Shown piece by piece: positions 32,000 to 40,502 of a stretch of DNA of 64,000 nt. The notes under the pieces are model-generated. The model saw nothing but the letters and a program-made list of their open reading frames with translations, did not search any database and was not told the DNA's origin. This DNA is from a virus. The stretch is from IMG/VR virus record IMGVR_UViG_3300021490_000001, positions 1 to 64,000 of that record; one strand, written 5' to 3'. A program made the translations under genes and the position numbers. The number at the start of each line of letters is the position of its first letter. Positions within the stretch are counted from its first letter, which is position 1.

Positions 32000-34900
32000 T
32001 TAGTACAGAATTGTGCATATGTCACAAGCTGGTTCCATGACTAATGCTGCATGTCCCCATCCTATAATCTTTATTGCTATTTCATTATTGGAATTGTCTT
32101 TGTAGGAATCTGTCCAGCAACGCATAGAGACGCCACGTATTTGTCTTGTGGCAAGCTGTTTATTTACTTCGCTGTTGGTTATCTTGAATTTTATTATCAT
32201 TGCTTTGAGATCATCGTCCCATCGAGAGCTAAGTATCTTGCCTACCTGATGGATTACATCATCCGAATGATCTCTTACTATATTAAGTCCATTTGGTTTT
32301 GGTGCATTCTTTACGACCTCCTCAGAATAAGTAATGCCATTCCATACTCCAGGAGCAAATCCTATTGCTTCCCATGTATCATTAGTTTCCTTGCTTAATT
32401 CTCTTATTGTAAAGGAATGGCTTTGCCATGCTGTAGTCTTAGGAGCATCTGTATCTTTTTTTAGAATCCAAGTTTTGTTTTGTCTTGTGGCTGTATATAT
32501 TCCTTTAAGTTTCCCTGAAGTAAACTTAATTTGTTTAAGATCAGATGTGTCTTTCAATATAGTTGCTGTTCCACTTGTAAGTTTTCGTATCCATGCTGGT
32601 GTATTCTTAGTCCGATTTTCTGGATGACCTGGCTTCAGTTCGCCTGAATATGTGAACATATCTATATTTTTATCATGTCTTAATATTCCTGCCACTGTGT
32701 TTGTATCTATTAGATTGTGCTGTAGGATAAAATGACTGTATGTGTCTTTGCCTGGTTCTTTTATCCTTAAGTCATACACTTGTTTTGATGGACCTTTTCT
32801 TATTACGACTGGCCCTTTCCAATATCTATGCTGAAGGACATATTTAGCAGAGTTAGCATAATTTAAGGCATTTGTATTTATCTCATTAGAGAATCCGAAA
32901 GTGTCATTATCATTCGCTAACATCGAAACAGATCTACCTTTTGTTAATCTCTCTATCCATGATTCCAAATGAGGTTCAAGCTTAATTGATTCCTCGCTGA
33001 AATTCGTAATTAAGAGATTAGGTATATTATATTTTACTGCATTTTGTAAATTGGTTTTTAGGCTAGCAGTTTTGGCTTCTTGCGTCACAACATTTCTTGC
33101 ATCTAGGATCAAGACATCTATGCCATTTCCTTTAAGTAATTCTTCATTTGAGTGATCTAATGCATAAGCGAATGAGCAAGGGCCTATATCTATTTTTAAT
33201 GCAGTCGCTTCTTTGCCAATTGCTTCTATCTTAACTCCTGTAAGTGTTAAATGTCTATCAAATACATGGATCTCATTAGGATAGTTTAATCTTTTGAGTT
33301 CCGCTTCCATTTCCTTAGTCCCATAAATTGGGATGTCTATTTTATTCTTAAGTGCCCCAATATGTTTTGGGCTTATTCCTGTAAGGATTATTGCATCGGG
33401 ATTGTCTTCTTTGAGTTTGCCTAAATAATCGATTCCTGCATTTATCCTAATTTTTATTTTATCTGTAGATAATAGCGCGCTTGTATTTAGTTTATGAGTT
33501 TTTGATTGCTTTCCTGAGCCTAAAGTACCATACCAGAAGATAGTAGCATTGGAGATATTATAGTCTATCAACATAGCTTTCTGTATAGGAAACGGTTGTT
33601 TCTTGATAGCATTAATCAGATCTAATCTTATTTGCTTTCTTTTACTTCGTTCATCATAATTCCAATACTGATATTGCTTTGGAATCTTAGATGCTAATTT
33701 CTTAGGGATCGCTTTTATTCCTTTCTCTGGCACATAGTCTTTGTTTATACTTCTTAGTGTAAGCATATAAGGAGGAGAATTAGAAGGAAAACCCATCCAT
33801 GTGAAATATCCTTCTGGTGTTTTTTTCCATTCGGATTTGTTCTCTAATTCTCTGAATGAGAACTTACCATTGAGTAACTTTCCATCGAAAAAGTATTCAT
33901 GATATTGGCTTTTTTGCGCTCCATACTGCACAGTGCCTTTATCTACTATTATAAACTGTCCTGCTTCCTTTTTTGTTGCGCCTATTTCACCTGGTTCAAC
34001 CCATCCTTCTGCAGTAAGCCATTCAATGGGTTCTACTTGTTTTAGCTTGCAGTTGAACTTAGTTAATGGATTGTGGAACTTGTCATCTACTATAGGTTTT
34101 ATTTCTTTATTGTACAATTCTTTAGCATCTTCGAAGGAAGTAGCATCTCTTGAGAATCCTTTGGGAACAAATAAAGTATATCCTATTAGGTGTTTGTCGC
34201 TAAATTGTATGCGAAGATCGAGATGTACGCTACGCCCACGTGCGTGTGCGTGTATTACATAATTATACGTTTTAGATTCATCTGGTATTTTAAGGTAGAC
34301 ATCAGAGTAATCGAGTTTCTCTTCTGTTTTTTCCAGATCGAAGAGTGAACGCGCTGATTTTGGCATTCTCTTCTTTTCTTCTGTTCCTGTTGTTTCTTGA
34401 ACTATTTCTTTTACTCGTTTGATAGAGAATGCATCTTCTTTTCCTCTATGTCTTATGACTCTTGGACTCCACCAGTTGAACCATAGTTTTCCTTTATCAT
34501 CATATTGTGATATTTCTACTACTATTACTTCTATTGTTTCTCCTTCTTTTGCGTCTATATTTGTATTAAATGTTCTGCCTATGTATGCTTCATCTTTAGG
34601 AGAACCAACAACACAGTCGTAGAAGAATGTATTTTCTGTGCCAGCTACTTTATGTTTCTTTTTTATTCTGGCAAAGATCGAAACTTCATTTTTATATTTA
34701 AGGACTTTATCTGTCTTCCCATCAAAATCATAAATGTGTGAAGGCATCTTGATCATAGCTCCTTCGCTTCCTGGAAGTTTTGATTTCTTTTCTATTGCAT
34801 TCCTTACATCATCAAGATCTTTAGCTATAATAGGATCTGTGTGAAATATATTTTTTCCCTTAAACTTGTAGATATATTCCAATCTTATGGAGTATGGCTC

Positions 34901-37744
34901 TTTAACTAATTCTTTTCCATTGAAATAAAGCGTATCGTATACATGCGCTTGGAGATATTTCTCATCTGGTGATACTTCTTTTGAATGAATAATGCCTGAC
35001 GTGACTGCCCTTGGCTGATGTTTTCCATCTTTATATAATTCTATTTCAAATTCCGCTTCAAAGTCACCGTTTATTTTAAGGAACTGCTCCTTTAGGGTAG
35101 GAACCTTATTGGTAATAATATTTCCTTCATCTGACCATATATTTATTTTTTCATTAATTTTATGGACTTGGGCTCTTATGCCATCATATTTCTTTTCTAT
35201 GTATAATCCATTTTCTTCTAATTCTTTTTCCCATTCTGGTTTGGATTTGATTACATTGATTACACTCAAAGGAGTATATATCTCTTCTTTTGATCGCCCA
35301 TGAGTTGGCTTAGGCATTGTATGGAATTTTCCTAACTTGAAACCTGGGTGGGATAAATTTTTTGGACTGACTAATTCCCATTGGATTCCGATACTACCTA
35401 GACATTCCATTGTGTAATCTGTTAGATCAGAAGCTATGAGTAGGCTTACGGAATTTTCATCCAATAGCTTAAGGACATCTTCACGTATATTAGAGGTTAT
35501 TTCTTGTTTGGTTCCATCAGGGCATACCAGAAATTTAGCAGTAGCAAAAGATGCAAGATTACCTGCCTTATCGATTAACTGCCACTTTGCCTCTGTATTA
35601 TCGACCAGGCTCATTTCATGTAATCTATGGTCTGTATTTGGAACAAGTTCTAAATCCCAAATTGGGTAATGATTAGTAAATGGGCCATGAAGTGTATCAT
35701 ACAAAAAATGCACTCTTGGTCTTAATTTTTCAGGAAGTGCACGTAAGATTCTGAATTTAAGTGCTCTGTCTTCATTTGGGTTTTCAGGTTCCTCTTTTTT
35801 AATAAGTATGTCTATATCGCCTGTTGTACCTTCTTTCTCATGGGTTGCAACGCCACCAACTATATATACATACGGTTCAGCTAATTTAATATTACCTTGG
35901 AAATGTGGCAAAATATCCTTGATAAATATTCGTTCTCCATCTACTTTGCCAGATGGATTTACCCGCACATAACGGAAGTTAGTTAAGTCTCTTGTTCGTT
36001 TATGTAATGCAATGATTTTATTATAAAATTGTCTGGAATATTTTTTCATTTTATTAGAGTGAAATTTTGTTCCTCTTCTTGTGAGTTCTTTGTATACTTT
36101 AAGTCCTATGTCTGTTAATTCTTTTAGTGAATATTTTGTCTTCTGGCCTTTTAGTGCATTTACATATTCGTTTGATAGGAATCTCCAATCATCTTTTAGT
36201 TGTACTGTTTTTCTTGATTTTGGAGTATAATCGGATATGTTTTTTGTATATTGTAGATTCTTTTCTCTTATGAATGGCAGAATCGAATCTTCTGGCTTCA
36301 TTGTTCCAAGATATTTTAGTGTGGCATCATCGAGTGCATCTTGATAGTGGTGCGTGAAATGTCTCCTTTCAAATTCCTTAGTTATTCTATAATGTGCGTT
36401 TACTAGATCAGCCATCTCTTTTCCGCTTGTTATACCATGCCTTAGATAGTTTCCAAAAGCAACATGGAGTTTGAAATGAGTTCCAATTACTTGAGAATCT
36501 GTATATCCTTCAAGCAATTTTGTAGTTATGCTTGGCGTCTTGATTAAATCCTGTTCAAGATGAGCATCAAGAGAGTCTATCTTATTGATTTTTATTTTAT
36601 GATCTAAATAAGGAACAATTTTATTATGAGTTGATATTATTTGCTCCATAGTCCAAGAAGCGACATGTTTCCCTTCGCTGAATTTTCTTGCCATTCTGTG
36701 TAAGTTATAATGCACTTCATATAATGAGTCCTCATTCATTAAAGACGGTTCTGTTAAATTTTTCATTAAGTAACGTGGGAATATTAGCTTATACCATTTC
36801 TTAGAGTCTTCTTTTTTGTATGTTGAAGAGGTATCCTTTAGAACAAATCCTTCAATGGACTTATTCTCTGTGGCTTTAATTATGTCCTTAAAATTCTCAT
36901 AGGATTTTATGGTGAGATATTTTACTTTTGAAATGTATTTTTTATCGCTTACCTTTTCAAGTTTCATTTTTCGCTCATATAATAACTCTTCTGTATGATA
37001 AGTTCCGTTTGTATTTAGTATGTCAAATACCTTTACCCTTAATGATTTATCTGGTGTCGTTATGTCTTTGTTTGAAATTATCGAATATACATCTTTTCCT
37101 GTATCTGAGATTAGTTCTCCATCGAGGATTAATATGTCATAGTTTAATTGCTTTACTTCATCTAAAATGTGCTGAATTTTATTATTTGGAATTCTATTTC
37201 CAAAAAAAGTATATGCAGAAACTTTGTTTAGGTCCTTGTGTATTTGTATTCTTATTCCATCTTCTTTCTTTTCAAGAATAAGATTAGCGAAATCTAAGTC
37301 TTTCATGTCTTCATAGCAGAAGAATTCGTTTGATATGTTGTTTATCTTATCCTTAAATGGCTTAATGGGCTGAACAAATTCTATATTCGTGCTTGTAAAG
37401 TTATTGAATGCAGGAATGTCAGCATAAAAACCTTTCTCTAAGTTGGCGTTTATTTTCACCGGTGCAGAGAACTTGAAGATAGATTTGATTGCATATTGAT
37501 AAAAGATCTTGGTCTTTTGCCTGAATTCCTTTTTAAGATTATATGTATAAATTGCTTGTTGTAATTTGCATTCTTTAGGGGTGCTTAGTGAGAGTATAGC
37601 TAAAGCATGTTTATTTTTTACAAATACTAAGTCTTTGTTTATGGCTTTTCGAGAATATATTTTGGAAATAATCTCTTCTTTACCATTCAATCGATTTTGT
37701 ACAAGTTGAAAAACTGTGTTGTCTATTCCTATCATAATTTTCAC
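32000..37744 (-). CDS. Giant fusion: two DNA ligases, Pol-beta NTase, two LigD-PE-like domains, MBL fold and prohead protease
   Basis: 1914 residues. Ligase 1, about 140-400: KEDGIR (Lys160), LDGE (207-210), EGFVLK (298-303), KWYKL. Helical region 400-600. Nucleotidyltransferase 620-720: GG 630-631, GDID (Asp643, Asp645), Asp697. Ligase 2, 820-1105: EKKYDGIR (Lys852), EAEFEIEL, SEGAMIK, KVLKYK and an OB end with WWSPRVIRHR. Phosphoesterase-like 1, 1159-1330: HAHARGRSVHLDLR. MBL fold 1400-1595 without its metal residues (TGISPKHIG for THxHxDH). Phosphoesterase-like 2, 1632-1765: LQHRYWKGPVVIRKGPS, YDLRI. Capsid protease 1770-1914: DHSDD (His1826), QVGKI, RGVSM (Ser1873), XkdF/S78-like. It sits between portal and scaffold, overlapping the portal stop by 4 bases. 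Probably processed in the prohead; processing and activity are inferred. Confidence 0.85.
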   Translation of the reverse strand: MKIMIGIDNTVFQLVQNRLNGKEEIISKIYSRKAINKDLVFVKNKHALAILSLSTPKECKLQQAIYTYNLKKEFRQKTKIFYQYAIKSIFKFSAPVKINANLEKGFYADIPAFNNFTSTNIEFVQPIKPFKDKINNISNEFFCYEDMKDLDFANLILEKKEDGIRIQIHKDLNKVSAYTFFGNRIPNNKIQHILDEVKQLNYDILILDGELISDTGKDVYSIISNKDITTPDKSLRVKVFDILNTNGTYHTEELLYERKMKLEKVSDKKYISKVKYLTIKSYENFKDIIKATENKSIEGFVLKDTSSTYKKEDSKKWYKLIFPRYLMKNLTEPSLMNEDSLYEVHYNLHRMARKFSEGKHVASWTMEQIISTHNKIVPYLDHKIKINKIDSLDAHLEQDLIKTPSITTKLLEGYTDSQVIGTHFKLHVAFGNYLRHGITSGKEMADLVNAHYRITKEFERRHFTHHYQDALDDATLKYLGTMKPEDSILPFIREKNLQYTKNISDYTPKSRKTVQLKDDWRFLSNEYVNALKGQKTKYSLKELTDIGLKVYKELTRRGTKFHSNKMKKYSRQFYNKIIALHKRTRDLTNFRYVRVNPSGKVDGERIFIKDILPHFQGNIKLAEPYVYIVGGVATHEKEGTTGDIDILIKKEEPENPNEDRALKFRILRALPEKLRPRVHFLYDTLHGPFTNHYPIWDLELVPNTDHRLHEMSLVDNTEAKWQLIDKAGNLASFATAKFLVCPDGTKQEITSNIREDVLKLLDENSVSLLIASDLTDYTMECLGSIGIQWELVSPKNLSHPGFKLGKFHTMPKPTHGRSKEEIYTPLSVINVIKSKPEWEKELEENGLYIEKKYDGIRAQVHKINEKINIWSDEGNIITNKVPTLKEQFLKINGDFEAEFEIELYKDGKHQPRAVTSGIIHSKEVSPDEKYLQAHVYDTLYFNGKELVKEPYSIRLEYIYKFKGKNIFHTDPIIAKDLDDVRNAIEKKSKLPGSEGAMIKMPSHIYDFDGKTDKVLKYKNEVSIFARIKKKHKVAGTENTFFYDCVVGSPKDEAYIGRTFNTNIDAKEGETIEVIVVEISQYDDKGKLWFNWWSPRVIRHRGKEDAFSIKRVKEIVQETTGTEEKKRMPKSARSLFDLEKTEEKLDYSDVYLKIPDESKTYNYVIHAHARGRSVHLDLRIQFSDKHLIGYTLFVPKGFSRDATSFEDAKELYNKEIKPIVDDKFHNPLTKFNCKLKQVEPIEWLTAEGWVEPGEIGATKKEAGQFIIVDKGTVQYGAQKSQYHEYFFDGKLLNGKFSFRELENKSEWKKTPEGYFTWMGFPSNSPPYMLTLRSINKDYVPEKGIKAIPKKLASKIPKQYQYWNYDERSKRKQIRLDLINAIKKQPFPIQKAMLIDYNISNATIFWYGTLGSGKQSKTHKLNTSALLSTDKIKIRINAGIDYLGKLKEDNPDAIILTGISPKHIGALKNKIDIPIYGTKEMEAELKRLNYPNEIHVFDRHLTLTGVKIEAIGKEATALKIDIGPCSFAYALDHSNEELLKGNGIDVLILDARNVVTQEAKTASLKTNLQNAVKYNIPNLLITNFSEESIKLEPHLESWIERLTKGRSVSMLANDNDTFGFSNEINTNALNYANSAKYVLQHRYWKGPVVIRKGPSKQVYDLRIKEPGKDTYSHFILQHNLIDTNTVAGILRHDKNIDMFTYSGELKPGHPENRTKNTPAWIRKLTSGTATILKDTSDLKQIKFTSGKLKGIYTATRQNKTWILKKDTDAPKTTAWQSHSFTIRELSKETNDTWEAIGFAPGVWNGITYSEEVVKNAPKPNGLNIVRDHSDDVIHQVGKILSSRWDDDLKAMIIKFKITNSEVNKQLATRQIRGVSMRCWTDSYKDNSNNEIAIKIIGWGHAALVMEPACDICTILY

Positions 37745-38955
37745 ACATTTGTATCTTCTATAGCCAAGGCTTTTTTTACTGCCTTTGATCCTTCTTCTCT
37801 TGTTATTAGACCTGCTCTGACTGCTTCTGTTAAGTAGCTGATTTTATAGTTGTTTATTTCTGCTCTTTCTTTTTCGTTGTCAATCGAGAGTGTATTCCAC
37901 CCTAGATCTGGTATATTGAATAATCCTCTTCTTATACAGGCATTAGTGAATATTTGAAGCTCTATGCTTGATGAAACAGTCTGCTGAAGCTGGACTATTT
38001 CTTTTTCTGACTGTTTGATCAAAAATTCGAGAGAGCTTCTATTGAGATTTTTACCTTTAGGTAATAGTGTTTCTTTTGGAACTCTTAGGCAACCGGAAAT
38101 AGAATCAAGTATGTTCTCAAAAATAGGAGTGAAATCAGGGAAGTTCTTCTTTTCACCTATTAGTTTTATCTCTAGGTTATCTGTTGATGAGATAATAGAG
38201 GTTCGCTTAAAATTTTTAAGATCTTTATGTAAGTCTTCTAAGTCTTTTTCTTCTGCTTCTTTTAGTGTTCCATGAAGAGAAGGATTAGAGTACTTGTCTA
38301 TGGCTTCATCTGAGGATTTTTCTGCTGATCGTTTTGAGTATAGTCTATGTAACATTGGTTCTATTAGTCCTATACCATGTATGTTATCCTCAATTGACCA
38401 GAATTTTAAGTGCATTACTTGGTCTGGTCTTAGGATTATCGTTTTACTTTGGTACTTATTTATGGTTTGTTCATATCGAATTATTTTTCCTTTTTTGTCC
38501 CATTTGGGTTCTATCGTATCTGGATTGATATACGCTGTATCTACTATATTATTTCCTGCCCAGATCAATTCTAGATAACCATCTCCATAACCTAATGCAT
38601 CCCCTATTGTTTTTCTAAGATTTGGCTTAAATGTTTTGCTTGTGATTATCTTAGTGCAGATTTCAGACTCTTTTGTAAATGCTGGTCCTGGAACGGTAAA
38701 AAAGCCTGTTCCAAGTATAGCCTGAACTAGTAGATTTATTCCTGTAAATACCATTGGATCCTTGTATCTGTAATACTGAAGATCTTCAAATGGAGCTCGA
38801 TTATAGCTACTAGTTAAAAGATAGCTATTGAAATCTTCTGTATTTTCGCCCATAGAAACATAAGTTCTCTTTTTAGGCAATGGCCTGGGCTTAAATCTAT
38901 TAAACATAATATTGACTTTTTTTGATATATCCCTGTTTAGAGAACTGAGCTTCAT
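37741..38955 (-). CDS. Portal protein
   Basis: 404 residues, the usual size of HK97-family portals. Includes DPMVFTGINLLVQAILGTGF, DALGYGDGYLELIW, AYINPDTIEPKWD, LRPDQVMHLKFWSIED and HGIGLIEPMLHRLYSKRSAEKSSDEAIDKYSNP (stem/wing helix), then IISSTDNLEIKLIG and CLRVPKETLLPKG. It forms the dodecameric DNA channel at one capsid vertex. It overlaps the giant protease fusion by 4 bases. Confidence 0.85.
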   Translation of the reverse strand: MKLSSLNRDISKKVNIMFNRFKPRPLPKKRTYVSMGENTEDFNSYLLTSSYNRAPFEDLQYYRYKDPMVFTGINLLVQAILGTGFFTVPGPAFTKESEICTKIITSKTFKPNLRKTIGDALGYGDGYLELIWAGNNIVDTAYINPDTIEPKWDKKGKIIRYEQTINKYQSKTIILRPDQVMHLKFWSIEDNIHGIGLIEPMLHRLYSKRSAEKSSDEAIDKYSNPSLHGTLKEAEEKDLEDLHKDLKNFKRTSIISSTDNLEIKLIGEKKNFPDFTPIFENILDSISGCLRVPKETLLPKGKNLNRSSLEFLIKQSEKEIVQLQQTVSSSIELQIFTNACIRRGLFNIPDLGWNTLSIDNEKERAEINNYKISYLTEAVRAGLITREEGSKAVKKALAIEDTNV

Positions 38956-38963
38956 AGATAAAT

Positions 38964-38998
38964 TAAGAAGTGTTGGTTATTTAATTGTTGTTATTTAT
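38964..38998 (-). promoter_or_regulatory. Putative late promoter/element before portal
   Basis: On the minus strand CTATATAAATAAC (about 38998-38986) is a TATA-like box, followed by the 20-bp element identical to 25781-25762. The portal ATG lies 9 bases further and has no SD. Transcription may therefore restart here, giving a near-leaderless portal message. Confidence 0.45.
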
Positions 38999-40502
38999 AT
39001 AGTAATGCGATCGAATCAAAACGAGGTATCCTATCTGTTGAATCATTGTTCATTATTACCTTTATTCGTGGATATCTTCCAGCATTGATTATAGTATGAA
39101 CTTCTTTTAGATTGACTGATTCCCATATGTTTGATGCAGTGAATGCAACATAGAATTTACAATTATCTGTTTTATAATCTGCATTTGTCTTTATCATGCA
39201 TTCTGTTGGTGTAAAGCTTAATACAGAACTTGGTGAAATCCAAGTGCCTGTGCTTCCAGAAATTACAGCTAATTCTGTTTTTTCATTGTTGTTGCTAGTT
39301 ATATTTGTAACATTAGAACTTGATGGATCTATATCACTACTTGAATCAAAGGTATAATTGATCGAATATTGCATTCCCTCTTCTTGAATATCCTTAAGGG
39401 CTCCTTTTGCTTTATCATTTAATTCCAATATGCTCGTACTTAAATCACTTGGTCTCTGGGCATAATTAAATGAAGTAAGCAATCCCTGTTCATTGAGTGT
39501 TGTTGTAAATGAGACTATATCTTTCCATCCATTTACTCCATCATAAGGTGAGACTACTCTGAGTTCATAACCGGGTATTTGATTAACTAATCCAATACAT
39601 CTTCCGCGTCCCATATTTTTTTCAGCACTTAATTCATTTAGTCTTTGAGTTGCCCTTACTATTAGCTGTTCATTAGTATAAGCTAAATTATCGTTATATA
39701 TATCTTCCTTGTCGCTTGATCCGGTAGATACAGTAGTTAAATTTGGCAATCCATCGATTCTTGCTCCTGATGCATATATCTTATTTCGGATAGTCGTTGA
39801 ATCGAATATATTATTCAAAGAGATTAAATTCATTGCATATGCAACATATTCTGTACTATTTTGCCTTCCTGCTCCTGTTTTCTTAAAGAAGTAAAAATCC
39901 TTGAATGTATTTCCTTTGAGGAATAAATAACATCCACAATACTCAGCTACAGTCCGTAGGCAGTCCATAACAGACTGACCAACGAATTTAGGGGCTAAAG
40001 TATCCGCGATAGCATCTACATTCGTATATGTAAATCCTGTAGTGTAGGTATCTATTATATCCTTTATGATATAATCTCCTGTCTGTGCGCTTGTATAGCT
40101 CTTCCAGACGAAGATCTTATGCAGGTCATAGGTATAATCATAGCTAGTTAAAGTTACGAATCTACCACTTGTGCTTAGATCTAGAGAATATTTTTTGACG
40201 GTTCCTTCGAACTGTTGAGTTGTCGCATCCTGGAAATCATAATAGATTTTAATCACTGCATCATTTTCTATCTTGTCTGTAAAGTAGCCATTCTTGTTGA
40301 CTAAGACCACATTAGATGACCATGATCTAGCGTCTGCATTAGCGGATACGCTAATTGATTTGACATAATCTGAAATGTCCGTTAATGTGGAATCTATCAT
40401 CAGCTCTACTTTTCTATATGGTCTATAGTATTCACCTGGAACGAATACTCTTCCATCTACTGATTTCTTTATAGGGCTTGAACTTATTGAATTAACTGCC
40501 AT
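38991..40502 (-). CDS. Baseplate hub/tail-associated protein (gp27/Tal N-domain-like)
   Basis: 503 residues from ATG 40502, overlapping the previous stop as TAATG. The N-terminal 330 residues have the hub pattern of phage tail proteins: YRKVELMIDSTLTDISDYVKSISVSANADA, GYFTDKIENDAVIKIYYDF, FEGTVKKYSLDLS, ILELNDKA. The second part (from about 390) is a beta-sandwich possibly binding sugar. It follows Dit and a giant adhesin, as Tal does in siphoviruses. Confidence 0.65.
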   Translation of the reverse strand: MAVNSISSSPIKKSVDGRVFVPGEYYRPYRKVELMIDSTLTDISDYVKSISVSANADARSWSSNVVLVNKNGYFTDKIENDAVIKIYYDFQDATTQQFEGTVKKYSLDLSTSGRFVTLTSYDYTYDLHKIFVWKSYTSAQTGDYIIKDIIDTYTTGFTYTNVDAIADTLAPKFVGQSVMDCLRTVAEYCGCYLFLKGNTFKDFYFFKKTGAGRQNSTEYVAYAMNLISLNNIFDSTTIRNKIYASGARIDGLPNLTTVSTGSSDKEDIYNDNLAYTNEQLIVRATQRLNELSAEKNMGRGRCIGLVNQIPGYELRVVSPYDGVNGWKDIVSFTTTLNEQGLLTSFNYAQRPSDLSTSILELNDKAKGALKDIQEEGMQYSINYTFDSSSDIDPSSSNVTNITSNNNEKTELAVISGSTGTWISPSSVLSFTPTECMIKTNADYKTDNCKFYVAFTASNIWESVNLKEVHTIINAGRYPRIKVIMNNDSTDRIPRFDSIALLYK

